Source: Myotis daubentonii (Eukaryota > Chordata > Mammalia > Chiroptera > Vespertilionidae). From it: 64,000 nt of DNA. The notes beneath the pieces were generated by a model. It was not told where the DNA came from. It made no database searches and saw nothing but the letters and a program-made list of their open reading frames with translations. A program made the position numbers and the translations under genes. The stretch lies in NCBI RefSeq assembly GCF_963259705.1, contig NC_081850.1:33199799-33263798 (forward strand). Direction: 5' to 3'. Below are positions 13,801 through 28,600 of this stretch, piece after piece (within the stretch, counting starts at the first letter, position 1; every line of letters starts with the position of its first letter).

Positions 13801-16800
13801 TCTCTAACTCAGAATTCAATTAATAGCATCAAAGAGCTGACACATGTTCTCTCCCACTGTGTTTCTACCACCCAACAGCCAGAACCTAATACCCTTCTGG
13901 TCAAGGACCACATTCGTAATTCCAACAAGCACCTGCGGCCATGGGCCAGGAACTGGGGGCCCTGCGGTAAACACAAGAGTTCCTGCCCTCACCGACTTCG
14001 GTGACAACCAGTTTGACACAAAACAAAATCAGTTCGTAAACAATAAAACACAAGCACCTCTCCACAAAACTTCCAGATCTGACACCTCAAATCTCCTTTG
14101 CCTCATGCCTTTTCAGTAAACGTGTCACCAGAGAGGAGCAGCAGCCACCGTCCATACACAGCACACACAGATCTGCTCCTCTGACACAGAGTTCATAAAG
14201 CACCTTCTATGCGCACTCTGCAAAACTAGCCAAGATATTTGTTTCAGGAAACCTATGTGTAAAATTAATGATGCCTCAAATGCACTATGAGTTCACTATA
14301 GTGGCTCACTATAGGACAGCTGTCTATTTCCTTATTTTTAAATCGATGATCTATGCAGTCCAAGGTTAACAGCACCTGCCAAGGGAAGGGGTGCAATGAG
14401 CTACCTACGTAATCAAAGGCTCAGGGGAACTCTGTGTGATGCTTAACCATCTAACACTGTGCCACCCATCCATCGTCATGGGACATTTTAGCACAATCTC
14501 CAGTTGCCTTTGAGTTGCTTGACCAGGAGCAGGGAGGGGACATCCGACTCTGCAGGAAAGGCAGTGGAATATAAAATGAAAGAGTAGGAAACGGACAGGA
14601 GGGAGAACTAGGAGATAAGCTCCGATCACTGCTTTAACCCACTTACCTGAATTTCCCAAGAACTTCCTAATTTTCTCACCCATATAAATTCTGTGAGGAA
14701 TGAAGACTTACTATAATAAACTTTATAGTTGATCAGGATCGTTCCATTTGATATTATATTTGTTTTACAGAAAACAAGGTAACGTATTAGGCTATATATA
14801 TAGAACTCCAATTTTCTCCCCAATTGGGGTGTGTGACCAAGCAGCTGGTCACCAGGTGACCTCACTGAAAATGCACATTGGTGCGGTTTACAAGTGGCAG
14901 CCTCCAAAACTTTCCAACTGGTAAAGGACTAGTTGTTTATTTTTTTAAGTTGTGACTGTGAGAGTCAACATGATACCTCCCTGGACAGATGTGCATGTTG
15001 GTCACAGCACTGACATAGGCACCAGGAACTGCTGGCCCCACAACATAGGCCTAACTGACATGCATATTTCACCGACTCAGAAGAGGAAAATAATACCCAT
15101 CCATGACTTCATAATTTCATAACAGAGAAGGAAGAACACTGTATCACCTGTAACTTAAGATTCAGAAAACTAAACATGGACTTATCATACATGGGTTTTA
15201 ACTTTTTAAGGGGAGCTTGGAGTTGATGACCCACATCTTTTTTTTTTTTTAATTTTTTTTTTTTATTGCTTAAAGTATTACAAAGGGTATTACATATGTA
15301 TCCATTTTATCCCCCCGCCCTAGACAGTCCCCTAGCCTCCCCTATCACCCAGTGTCTTATGTCCATTGGTTATGCTTATATGCATGCATACAAGTCCTTT
15401 AGTTGATCTCTTACCCCCCTACCTCCTGCCCCCCAACCCTCCCCGGCCTTCCCGCTGCAGTTTGACAATCTGTTTGAGGCAGCTCTGCCTCTGTATCTAT
15501 TATTGTTCAAAAGTTTAGAATGGATGACCCACATCTTGATCCATGTGTGAGCTTCCTACAGTGTGACCATGCACTGGGGTCAGCTGAGTCAGTCATAAAA
15601 AGCCACACTGGTGGCAGTATGGCCTCAAGCCTGCTCTGCTTCACCCCTGGCCACCCTGTGGTAGATACTGAGGCCATAATTCTAACTGCTGACATAATTC
15701 CAGACTTGTGGCCAAGGGAAGAGAAAGGAAAGAACAGCCTTAGCAGCTACCATTTCTGCAGCCCCGACTATGGGCCAGGCATTGCTTAGTGTAAGCATGA
15801 GCCTCGAGTTTGACATACTTGACTTAGTGGCGTACATATGTGATCTTTTCATCTTTACAGCTACCTAGGGATGTTACCACTGCCACAGTTTCAACAAGGA
15901 AAACACTGGTGATATTCGAGCAACATGCACAGATCTGGGACCATCACTGACCTTTCCAATCCCAGAGGAAGGGGCCAACTTTGCACACAAATCCTTTCCC
16001 AACTCTCACCTCTGACACCACCACTTCTGTTACTTTGGACTATGAGCCACTACGGTGTTTCTGAAATCACCATCTTTTCCTTGGGCCTCACAAAGGTCAG
16101 AAATCCCGTAACACAGTCACCCTCCTTAACTCTCTTTCTTTTTGTTGCAGAAGTTAAAAGGAGCCTCAGAAGGAACATCCATGAAAAGGGTTAGCTGCAG
16201 CACCATTAGGAAAAAATTGACTTCTTAACTCACTATCAACCTTAGAGCCCGATATTCTTTTTTTTTAGGAGACAACCTGAAAACTTCAAATCTGAAGTAC
16301 AATAATACTGCCACTAAAATGTTTTAGCAAAAACAAACCCACACAGGTAAAGCAAATTTCGCGAAATATTCATCATTAACTACAGGTAGCAGGAATACAT
16401 AGGTGTTCACTATACTATCCTTTCAAGTTCTCTTTATTTTTCCCCCAATTACAGTTTATATTTGATATTATTTTATATTAGTTTCAGGTCAACTTTTCTT
16501 TATGTTTAACATTTTCATAGTAAAAAATAAAACAAACAAACAAAAACGGTTCTAATTGCTTCCCTAACTTACTGGTTTCTAAAAATACAACAAAAGCCCA
16601 AAACATAGATCATTAACTTTTTATTTTCTAAAGCGGGGGTTTTCCACAAAGGCTTTCATTAAACCAAACCCAATCTGCAATAACAACTTTCTCTGGCTCC
16701 AGGGGTGCTGTTCCCCTCGACAGAGAGGGAATCTGACTGGCACTTTGGCCAACAAAGGATTTTTGCCTAAACTGTTATTTCCTTAGAGTGGAAGAACTTG

Positions 16801-19772
16801 TTTACTTTAACTTTTTGTGGGAACAGAGTACAGATGGAATTTAAAGCTTAAAGCACTGCTAGTAAATAGCTAGGTTTTCATTCCCCAGGGTAGGGATGGA
16901 CCCCTCATCTCCTAGCACCGGCCACTGCGATGCTTTCCATGAGATAGGAATTATTGGTGGCAAGGGCAGTAAGTCAGAAGGAAAATTAAATCTGAAATTG
17001 TCCTTCCTCTGACCGCCCAATCTCAGAGTTGAGTATGAAAAAGGCTAGGGTAGCTGCAGAATTAGGTTCCAAAAATGCACAGGCACTTACTTCCCAGAGT
17101 TGATTCCTTTCATGTGGTCTGTGTAAATGTAGATGTCGGGTATAAACTTATTGAGGATGCTCCTTGCAGAATCCACAATCCGGTTCGCCATCTGAGGTGA
17201 AACACGGACGGAGTACCTGCAACCTAGAGTTAAGGGCGTCATTCTCCTTGGACTTCAGAGCAGAAAAACATCAAGAGCTAGCAAATATTTGTGAAACGGT
17301 AATGATAAACTGGGACTTCTAATTGCATTTAATTTTCTAACTGTACTTCATCACTTACTTGTATAGTACCATCACCAATTTTTATATTATTATTGAATTT
17401 AATATCTAACTTTATATATAGTTATAAAAGGCTTAAATGCTCATGGTGGGGAAAACCAAACAATATAAAGAGTTGGAAAGTAAAACCTCGCAACCTTGAT
17501 ATAAATTTCCCACCCAGACCCCTGCCCTTAGAAATGATTCAACTCAATTCTGGAACAAATGAAGGCAACTGCCTCGTATGGCATGAGCCAAGCTCCCTTT
17601 GAGGTATTCTCTGATCATCCCCATTGCTGTGACCAACGAGTCTCTCTTAGGACCTAAGATCAGAACAGATGCTACACTGTTGATAGGAAAAACAGAAAGA
17701 AAAAAAGAGAAAGAAGGAAAAGAGCATGGTAGCTGCTGCATGTAAAGGACTAAACAGCTTTTTGATTTGTTTAAATGCACAGAGACTATTTCCAATTATT
17801 TGAGTTTCAATCACTCCATTTGTGGATGATTCAGACTCTTCACAACTGCTACCATATGGTCAAAATACTGGTAATTAGCAGTTTTATAACAGGGACCCCA
17901 GAAAGGAGAGGAGGGAGACACTAGCAATGCAAGTAAAAAGGCTGGTGCTTAAGAAAGTGGAAAACACAGACTGGTTCTCCCCAATCCAATAAAAAATAAG
18001 TATGCAATGAGCACTTTTAATGTGCAACGCATGGCCATAAGCCAGCTAGATATGCAGGGCAGGGGCTAAAAGAAGGGAGATGTAATAACATGTGCTCTTC
18101 CCACTCCCCTTATACAAACCTCATGTGGCAAGTCCAATAGGGAAAACAAGGTGTGTGGTCTGCCCATTTCAGCTCAACTCTCCAGAAACTACTATCAATA
18201 ACACATTTAATTTTCATTTGAGCTGTGGAATAAAATACTCTGAGTCTGTACAAAAACTTGATTAGCATCTAGCTTCCCTTTCTGATCCATCATAAACATT
18301 CCACCCAAAGATCAATCTTCCTCATGCTGGTGAGAATCTTCCTAGTAACTCCGGATCCTCCCAGATCCTGCTGCCAGACCCTCCGGCCTGCTCAGTGTTC
18401 ATCCCTAACCCGGCAACCTCACCCCTCCACCCATCCAAATTCTTCACCCCGAACTGCCCTTCCTGCATCCTTCAAGTCCAGAGTTCCCTCCCTCTTCTGA
18501 AACCCTCCAGCAGCCAGCACCCAACTGTGATCTTCACTTACACTTACCATCCACCTTCCTTCATACACACACATGTTCTCGCTCGTCAACAAGACTACAG
18601 ACTCCATAGGAAAGGGACTCTGCTGCTGCATCTCTCACAACTCTGTACTACACTACTTTTGTACTCAGAAATATTCGATAAATATTTGACTTGTCTCAAA
18701 GGACAAACCTGAAATGAGGAAAGAGCAAAGAGGGATTTTTCAATACACACACAGAGTCCAGTTACATCACCACCTCTCTGTCCAGAGTGTACTTTTGACC
18801 ACAGGTAGCTACAACAAACAAGCCCAGGTCTCATACCCTTTGGACCACGTAGGTGGGTGCTGTCCTTCTGAGGTCCAAGGCTGCTCACTCTCCCTAGGAA
18901 AGCACAGATGTCACTATCCTGACACACAATCCCACAGCGTTCATGGTTCCCAAAATTCTTTTAGGTACACTGTCAACTTACTTTATGTTCATAGCAACTC
19001 TATGGCAAGGGCTACGGATCCCCAGGTCCAGGACTTACACTGAGGACAGGTGGGTCACAGAACTAAGATTCAAAATTAAACAGATCCACTTTCCAAAGAC
19101 AACCTTCTTCCCCAGCCCCTCCAGAGATGTGGAAACCAGGAGGGAGGCAGTGACAATGCAGGGCCGGTGCAAGGCTATGCTAGAATGCAGGCCGTGAAGT
19201 GAAGAAGGGAAAGGAGCTTTAAACTGGTACATCCCAGAGTCACTACGGAGCCATGTGGCCTGGCATGGAGGCCCCACCAAGGAGCATCTAAGGTTGTAGA
19301 ATCAGACTGTGTGGAAGTCCCAGCTCCAGCAAACTGCATCGTGCTCGCTCAGATGTGCTCTTCTCTGTCCCTTCACTTCCTCATCAGTAAGAAAAAGACA
19401 ATCATAACACTCTCCCTATGGGGTTTGGAGGCTCAAATGAAAGGATGCATGGAAGGCCATTAGTGGTGCCTGGTGGGCAGTCGGAGCCCAACAAATGCCA
19501 GCTATGGCTTTTCTTACCGTTAGTCCAAGACTCAAATCCCAAAGCAGAGGTTCTTTTCCTTTATGGACCAGAGAGCCCTCTGAGGACCCGATGAAAGCTA
19601 CGACACTCTCTCAAGAAACATGAACACACACTATGATAGACAAGTTGGAGGTTATGAATGTCCTGAAGCTCATTCACGAATGAGCTTCCTAGAGAGACAC
19701 ATTCATAACTACCGTCCATATGGAACTTCACCCTCCCCAGGACTGCGGGTCAGAGAACCCCAAGGAGTGCAT

Positions 19773-19814
<42 letters not shown>

Positions 19815-22800
19815 AGAGAGAGATTGATTCTCTAAGTACCTTCCCTATAGTCAGAGAAAGAAACCGCATTGTCCCACAAATCTCAACTCACACCCCACTT
19901 CTGCCTCTACCTCAGTTTACTCAATTAACTCTTACGTACCAGATCATGAGCTACCAGGCCACACTGTAAAACTGAAACAGAATGCTCCCTTCGCTCTCAC
20001 CCACATCAGGCAGGGGGGAGAAGAGAGTGGGTGACATTAAATAAACAGTAACCGCACCATCCCGTCACAGCCGCTGGCAGGAACCAACACCAGCTCCCCG
20101 CCAGGCCCTGGCCAGTCGATCAGAAGGGAGAAGACGCACTTTGGGCGGTAGCTCATTAAAACCACAAATGCCCAGAGGAGAGTGGGACTAGTTCTCCCAA
20201 CTTGAGCCCTCCTGTGGGGAATATCACCTCCAAGCTCAGTTCAACAGTTAACCAGCCTTGCAAGTAAAAACCACAAACCCAGCTAAAACTTTCCCAAAGG
20301 CAGCTCTCTTCTTCCCAGGCTCCAATCCTGGCCAAGAAGGTGATCTCAATTCAAGCCCACATTCCGCGGAGGTGTTTGTGAAATGGGCTGCTCTGCAGAC
20401 CAGAGGCGAGAATGTTTGGTTTGCCGGCAGGGATTTAAGCAAAGGTATTTTCCCAGGGAGTTCAGAGGAAGACTGGGGAGGATTCAGGGGTTGTACCCCC
20501 TGCCTCGAGCAAGGGGAGGAGTTTGGGCCCTCACTAGAGTCTCTGGCTCAGATTTTGTAAAAGGAACACCAAAGGGAGAAGTCAGGGAGGAACAAAGTCA
20601 AACCCCAGGAGCCTGGGCACCACAGCCGTCAGCTTCATGTTCTCTATACAACCCAGGATGCTCACCCCTTTCCCAGCAACATCAAAGGCTCACGTATGAG
20701 GCTTTCCTACACCCAGTAAAGAGGGTAAGTACCAGGCAAGACCCCAGTGTGACAGCCTCCATGAAACCCATGTCGTTACCACAAGATTGTGTCAAAACAC
20801 GCACACTCCGGGAATCACATTTCCAGATCAGAGAATGGATTCTAAGCAGAATTCACCGCTAGGGAACAAATCTCAGGAGGAAAAAAAACAAAACAAAACC
20901 TAAAATAGACCTGGAAGGGTATAGAATTCCATGTACAAGACCATGAACTGCAGCATTTTTAGTAGCAGCGAAGCCAATTTAACTGTCCATCAACCTGCAG
21001 CTCAGCTCCTGGGGCAGCACTATTTCTCCCCAGCCGCCGCCTTCTCCTCATATGTACACGGGTGTGGACCCTGGGTGGCCCCGTGGTGGCCACGCAGACA
21101 ACAGGCTATAATCCAGGGAAGCTTTGCTATAAAGTCCTCTGTTCTTGATGATTCTGACAAGAATGCAGACAGCACCCCAAGGTTGATCTTCATCTCAACA
21201 ATGGCTCCCCCGTGGATATGCAGCCCGCCCTATTCCATTGTTTCTCACCACTTCCTGTCCAAGCTAATGGAGAACTCTGAAACGTTAGTCCACTATATAC
21301 TTTTCCTCCAAGTAAGCCCTTCCTAAAGCCTCCTGAGAAGTACAAAGCTGGACTCTCAGCAGCTACGCCATCCCCGAGAAGGAGACATCCTGGCCGACCC
21401 CACTCTGTCAAACTCCTTACCAGGAAAGGCATCCCCCATCCCATCCAGCCCCGTGGCCACCAACACCTGCCCTTACCCAGATCTTGTCAGCACCTAGAAA
21501 TTTACTAATTTTAACATCTGAACCCCCAAACAACCCCCTAAACACAATTTCTTGTTCTTCTACATAAACACACATCTACCTCCACTAGCAACCTGTGAAG
21601 GTTTCCAATTCCTCGAGCCCTGCTGGGCTCCTCAGCAAGGAGCACACTGGCCGTGGCTTCAATGACAGCTCGCAAATACCTGCTCTAACCCCCGCTTCTG
21701 CACTACTCACCCTGTCAATCCACACCCGCCCCAATGAGACTGGCCCTCCTGTCTTCTCTGCTTCGCCCCTGGGCCGCCAAGTGCTGTGGGACGCAGCCAC
21801 ACAGCCATGCAGCTGGCACCATGACACGGTTCCAGCTTCAGCTGGGCCCGCATGGCTGCCCTACAGCCTTTTTCTTATCTCTAGTCACAGTGCCCCACTG
21901 TGACAGCACATCTTTACCACCCTGTCACCCTCCCTTATGATACCCTTGCCAATCCCCTTATCCTTGATCCCATCCTAACTCACTGAAAATGGCAAACTCC
22001 TCCCATCTCCCTTCCACGCACCTCCAGACAAAGCAATCTAGAGCCACCCTTACCATATGCCTGCCATTCTCAATGCATCCGTTACCAAACAAAAAAAGTA
22101 CAGCAGCTATCACTTACTGAATGCTTACTTATCTACAAGCCCAGTGCCTTGTACAGTTCATCTATGACCTCATTTAACCCTCATTACAGGTACAGTAGGT
22201 ATAATGGGCCCTATGACAAATGAGTCAACCAAGGCGTGGGCCAAAAATCCTACCATCGGTGAGTGGCAAAGCCAGAGGTAGAACCCACACCTGTCTGATT
22301 CCAGCACTTAGATCTTAATCACTTTGATGCACTGCTTCATCCCTTGGCCTCTCTCCTACTTAAATCTACTTTACCCCACCTACAGAAGTACTCAAATCAT
22401 TACCATCATTTTTTTTAAAGGAGGAAATCTTATCAAATCTCTCTTCATCAAGTTACCACCTTATCTTTCTTTCTACTTCTCTTTCCTGTCAAGGTTCTTG
22501 CAAGCGTGGCCTCCACACCTCACCATTTCCCTCCCAGTCACTCCACAACCCAGAGCTGATTACACAAGCGAGGTTACATGTGGAAGAAGGTCTCCACCAC
22601 CTTCTGGAAAGAGCTCCTCCCAGGGGCATTGGTGGCAGCCTGCTGTGCGTTCGTTCCTCAGCTAATTCCCCATCCTAATGCTGACTCCTCTGGGCTTTTT
22701 AAGGCACCTTCTTCATTATCCTCTCATCTCTGACTTCCCAGTCTCCCTTCCTGGGAGGACTTACCTAGTGTTACAAGTCTTAGTGGCAACTCAGGGTTCC

Positions 22801-25800
22801 GCCCTCCCCTCTCTGATTCCACAGCGTAGCTGACTCAAATCATTCATTTCTAGCTCTCACCTTGCCCCAAGTTACAGACCTACATTTCTAACTTCTTCTA
22901 GACTTGTCTTTCTGTAACCACCTTGAAGGACCCTCAACCCCAACATAAAATAAAGCTGAACTTATCCATTTCCAACTGTGCAAACACGTGCGTGAGGCGG
23001 CTGCGGGGAGTTTCCCACAGGGGCTCTGTCACCAGTGTCTGCCGGCACTGGGTACAGCGATGAAGAAACAGGAGAGACTCCTGCTTCTGTGGGGCTCAAG
23101 GTTCTGTGGAAAGGTGTGGCTGGCTAAGCACGTCATGAAGACAATGTGGTGAGTGGGTAATTCCAGAACTGACTGGCCACACCAGTGTCACTGCATGACA
23201 ATGCTCCTTTCATTGCACTGGTTCATCTCCCTTCTCAACCTGCCTGTTGCCACTTGGAATATATATTGGTTCATTATGATGCCAAGTGGTAACATGGGAG
23301 TGTTTGATCCAACAGAAATGCACAAGGGAGGGCAGCTGAAGTCACACGTGGAAGAAGTCATCATCAAGCTCCGTCACATCATCAAGCAGCCAGAGACTAT
23401 TTACATCATCCTTAGAACCACAACCAGAGCAATATATTTTCTTCCTCTTTAAACAAAAAATATTTTTGCTGTATTTTTACCATATAAAGTATTTAAAAGT
23501 CAAAGCAGACAACAAAAAAACTAACGCCACACATCACCACAAACGTTTGTAGCTACTATCAGAACAAACCTCTCTACCCAGATGCCTAAGTGAGAAACAT
23601 CAAAATCATCCTCACAACTCCCTGTTCCTCTATTACAGACCCAGGTAATCACTGTGTCCTGACCATCCTGCCTCTAGGATCCTATAAACTAGAGGCACCA
23701 CCTGTCCTCACTGTTTCTCTTTAGGGCACAGTAATTCCATCATCTTTGCCTATAAGTGCTGGTCATTAGGTGATTTTCTTTTTTAACTTGTACTTTCCAA
23801 AATTTCTATAATGAACAAAAAGTTCTTTGGTACCATCAGTATTATCCTCTTAATATGCAAATTCATTTTACAGAAGAAAACCGCTAACTTTGGAATGAAG
23901 AAAGTCTCAGCATGGCCTTCCACCTTCACTGGCTCCTGCCCATCTTTCGTGTACCACCTCCTACTGCACTTGGGGCACACCACATTGCTTGGCGCTCCCC
24001 AGAACCATCTTGCACCTGTCTCCTCCCTACAGGCCCACTTTTCTGCCTGAAGCTCTTTTCCTTCCTTGCTCCACTTCACAAGCCTCTAGTCCAGTGATGG
24101 CGAACCTATGACACGCGAGTCAGAGGTGACACGCGAACTCATTTTTTTGGTTGATTTTCCTTTGTTAAATGGCATTTAAATATATAAAATAAATATCAAA
24201 AATATGTCTTTGTTTTACTATGGTTGCAAATATCAAAAAATTTCTATATGTGACACGGCACCAGAGTTAAGTTCGGGTTTTTCAAAATGCTGACACGCCG
24301 AGCTCAAAAGGTTCACCATCACTGCTCTAGTCTATAAGGCTCAGTCAAAATGGCCTGTGCACTGGTGGCCCCCAAACCAAAGCCCTCAGAAGAGTATAAC
24401 ATACATGGGAGCCATTTAAGTGTTAACTAAAAAAAGAAAGTGAACGGATCAATCAATCTAGTCCTGGTGAGGCAGCTAATTAAGCATCATAACCCACACA
24501 ACAATTACAGTTTCACTGTTAAGATTTTTCCATGATTGTTGTCTAAAATGTAAATAACTCTGGGAAGAAGCAAACTGGTTGCGAGTCACTCTTCGTGAGG
24601 CAAGAAAATAATAAGAAATCTGAACCAAATGCAAAGGATACGCCATTCCTCTGATACGTTTGATTTTTCCTGGATCTGTGAGCTGAATAGGCTTTAGGAC
24701 CTTCCTTATGGGACAGGAGAAGATCACTTCACCTCCTCCTCCAGGAGGCATTCCCCGTCGCACAATCTGCACACATGGTGAGAAAGAAGAGGCAAGAATG
24801 CAGCAATGAGTAGATGGCCCAGACACCCAAGTCAGTAAGGTTTATACCAAGGGGCTCTTTCTTAGAAGGGACAGAGATCTCGCAGTCAGGCAGGTCCTCA
24901 TCCTTAATGAGGGACTGGCAGGGTTTAGGAGTTAATCCTATTTCTTAACCCTTTTCTCCTATGCAATTAACTGATCTATCAAATCTATATATTAATGTCA
25001 TGCACCACTTAACAATAGGGGATACGTTCTCAGAAATGCACCTTTAGGTGATTGGGTCGCTGTGCGAACATCATAGAGTATACTCACACAAACCTGTATG
25101 GTATGACTACTAGATGATATAGCCTATCGTTCCTAGGCTACAGCACTGTACATCATGTTACTGTACTGAATACTGTAGGTAACTATAACACAATGCTGAG
25201 TATTTGTAGATCTAAACATAGAAAAGGTACAGTAAAAATGCAGTATAAAACATGGAGCTTACAGCACTGGAAGTTGCTCTGAATGAATAAATGAGTGGTG
25301 AGCAAACATGAAGGTCTAGGACATTACTATGCACTACTGAAGACTTTAAACATTGTACACTTAGACTACATTACATTTATTTAAAAGTATTTTCAATAAT
25401 AATAAATTAAACTTGGCTTATTGTACCATTTTTACTTTATAAATTTTCAACTCTTTTATAACACTTAGTTTAAAACACAAACATGCGTACCAGCTGTACA
25501 AAAATATTATATTTCTTTATATCCTTATTCTATAAGCTTTTTCTATTTTTTTAAAATTTTTTTTAACTTTTTTGTTAAAAACTAAGACACAAAAACACAC
25601 ACATTAGCTTGGCCTACACAAGGTTAGGATCATTAAATTCATTGTCTTCCCACTTCACACCTTGTCCCACTGAAAGGTCGTCAGAGGTAATAACAAATGG
25701 AGCTGTCATCTCCTTATAACTATGCCTTCCTCTGGAATACTCCTGAAGGACCTACCTGAGGCTCTTAAGGAAATATGTCCACTGCGGTTTTCTTGGTTTA

Positions 25801-28546
25801 TTTCTCTTTTCATCACTTTTCGCTGGTAAGCAGATTTGCATCATGAAAATTCCTCTCTATTAATGAAAACCTTTTGGTGTTGAGGAGGGGGTCCGTGTTT
25901 TCAAACTTTTTAAGGAGCTTTTTGAGTTCTTCAAAAGCTTCTGCTAAACACTTCACTGTGAATGTTCTTTCCCTTCTCCTGCAGTTTCCTTTTCTCTTGC
26001 CTCTTTTTCAGCTAGGCATTCCTATCCCAGTTTCAACAACTCTTCATTAGTCAATTTCTCAGGAACCACCTCTAGGAGTTCCTCAATGTCACCCTCATCC
26101 ACTCGCAGGTTAAAGTTGTTTGCCATCTCAACCACAGCCCTGTTAATTTTTACAACACCTTCAGCCTTGGAAAATCCTTTGAAGTCAGGGACAAACTAAT
26201 TGTCTTCTTCCAGATGCCATTCATATACTTCTGGGGTTTTTTTAAATATATTTTTATTGAATTCAGAGAGGAAGGGCGAGGGAGAGAGAGAATCATTGAT
26301 CGGCTGCCTCCTGCACACCCCCCACTAGGGATTGAGCCAGCAACCCAGGCACATGCCCTTGACCAGAATCGAACCTGTGACCCCTCAGTCTGCAGGCCAA
26401 CCCTCTATCCACTGAGCCAAACCAGCTAGGGCTCATATACTTCTTGGTGACATCACCCCAAACCCAAGCAAGGTTCCTGATGCAGTCATGGATACTGTAA
26501 TCCCAGAATTGTGCCAATGTTTTTTCAGTATCTTCCTCAGTTGCAGGAATAGCTTAGGCAAAGGTCCTCCTCAGATAGAAGGTCTTAAAGCTACTATAAC
26601 TTCTTGATCAATTGACTTGATAAAAGAGGTAGTGTTTGGGCGAAGAAACACAACTTTGATATTGGGATAAAGATCACCAATAAGCCCTGATCGGTTTGGC
26701 TCAGTGGATAGAGCATCAGCCAGCGGACTGAAAGGTTCCAGGTTCGATTCCGGTCAAGTGCCTATACCTTGGTTGCGGGCACATCCCCAGTAGGAGGTGT
26801 GCAGGAGGCAGTTGATCAATGTTTCTCTCTCATCGATGTTTCTAACTATCCCTTTCCCTTCCTCTCTGTAAAAAAATCAATAAAAATATACTTTTTTTAA
26901 AAAAAGATCACCAATAAAAGGAGGATGTCCAGGAGCACTGTCAACAATAAGCAAAATCTTAAAACGTATATAATTCTCCAAATAGTACTTTTCCATTTCG
27001 CTGACAGTAATTAAAAAGGGCATCTTGGAAGAGCAGCTGGATCCATGACTTCTCACCAAACCTGTAGGATATTGGCAGTGTGTGCTTACTGATATGCTTA
27101 AAGGCCTTTGGGTTGTCCCTGGTCAGCTAACAAAGGGTTTCAGTTTGTAGCCAGAAACAATGCCTCCAAGCAAGACATTATCCTGTTCTGAAAGCCTTGA
27201 AACTTGGCACTGACCTGGACTTCTTATGGATGAAAGTCTTTTCAGGCATCTATTTCCAGAATAGGAGGTTTCATCCATATTCAAAGTTTGCTCTGACAAG
27301 TAATTTTCCTCCACATCAGCTTATCTAGAGCAGCAGTCACCAACCGGTCGTCCGTGGACCACTGGTGGTCCGTGAGGTCCGAAAGATTGGCAACCGCTGG
27401 TCTAGAGTATCCCTAAATTCTTCAGCTCCCTTCACATCAGCACTCACAGGCTCACCACTCACTTTCACATTATGTAATGAATAACCATGCTTGAACCACC
27501 TTTAAACCACCCAGAGCTAGCAGTATATTCAACATCGTGATTGAGTTCAGCCTCTTCTTTCAGCATCCCAAACAAACTTTTTGTTTTGGCTGTGACTGTC
27601 ATGTCATAGTGCTGAGAGGGATACACTTCTGTGTTTGGTCTTCAATCCAGGTCATTAGAAGTTTCTCCATGTCTGATATAGGCCCTTCTCAAATTTGTGT
27701 TAGTCTTGTTGCTTTTAATGAAGTAGATCCTTTAATAGTTTTCATTACTTTGTTTTTGTTCCTCAAGATCATAGCTATGGTGGAATAGGACATGCCTGAC
27801 TGGTGAGCAATAACCATCACTGGTTTTCTACCGTTGTAGTACCTAATCATTTTTAATTTTGTTTCCAGGTCAATCGCTCAAAATGGCCTCTTACTGAGAA
27901 TGCTAACAGTGGATTTTGTATGCTTTTGTTTTGTAAACAAAACAACATGAGATTCATACATAATTGTATGTGTTATGCTTTTATTTTTTTTTAATATATT
28001 GTTATTGATTTCAGAGAGGAAGGGAAAGGGAGAGAGAGATATAAACATCAATGATAAGAGAGGATCATTGATTGGCTGCCTCCTGCACACCCTCTACTGG
28101 GGATTGAGCCCACAACCCAGGCATATGCCCTTGATCGAAATCGAAGGCCAATGCTCTATCCACTGAGCCAAATCGGCTAGGGCTGTACGTGTTATACATT
28201 TATACGACTGGCAGAGAAGTGGGTTTGTACACACTAGCCTCATCATAAAAATGTGAGCAACATGTTGTACTATGATGTTAAGACATAAACTATATCTAGA
28301 TGATCTACATTAGAGAGGCATTATGGCTAGAATCCTAACTCTACTACTTATTAGCTGAGTGACACAAATGGAGTTTTTATGAATAGTAAAGTATTAATAA
28401 TTGTAAAATGTTTACAACAATGCCCACCACAAAGAAAGTACAATATAACTGTTGGCTATTATTGTCATTACTAAAGGGTCCCTTTCAACTCAAAGTTTGT
28501 CACGTTTGCATGTCCTGTGGGTCTTCTCATAAATGCTGACTTCAAA

Positions 28547-28600
<54 letters not shown>

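Larger units (their letters stand above)
24995..28285 (-). mobile_element. Tigger2-like DNA transposon with decayed transposase
   Basis: The left end follows MER2/Tigger2 text (CATGCACCACTTAAC, GTGATTGGG, GCGAACATCATAGAGT). Minus-strand pieces match a pogo/Tigger DDE transposase: [19 protein letters not shown] near 27860-27800, [10 protein letters not shown] near 27280 and [13 protein letters not shown] near 26940. The last two surround DDE aspartates. Stops and frameshifts make it inactive. Three VES SINEs (26234, 26684, 27981) and one short hAT (27331) are inserted in it. It sits in RCL1 intron 4, about 230 bp past exon 5. Confidence 0.85.

Noticed and set aside
20258..20862. 100- and 159-codon overlapping plus-strand frames in intron 5
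   Set aside because: No recognisable domain and both frames are open, so chance is the simpler reading.
23153..23452. 99-codon frame considered as a pseudogene
   Set aside because: The translation resembles no protein I know, and there is no A tail or duplication at its ends.
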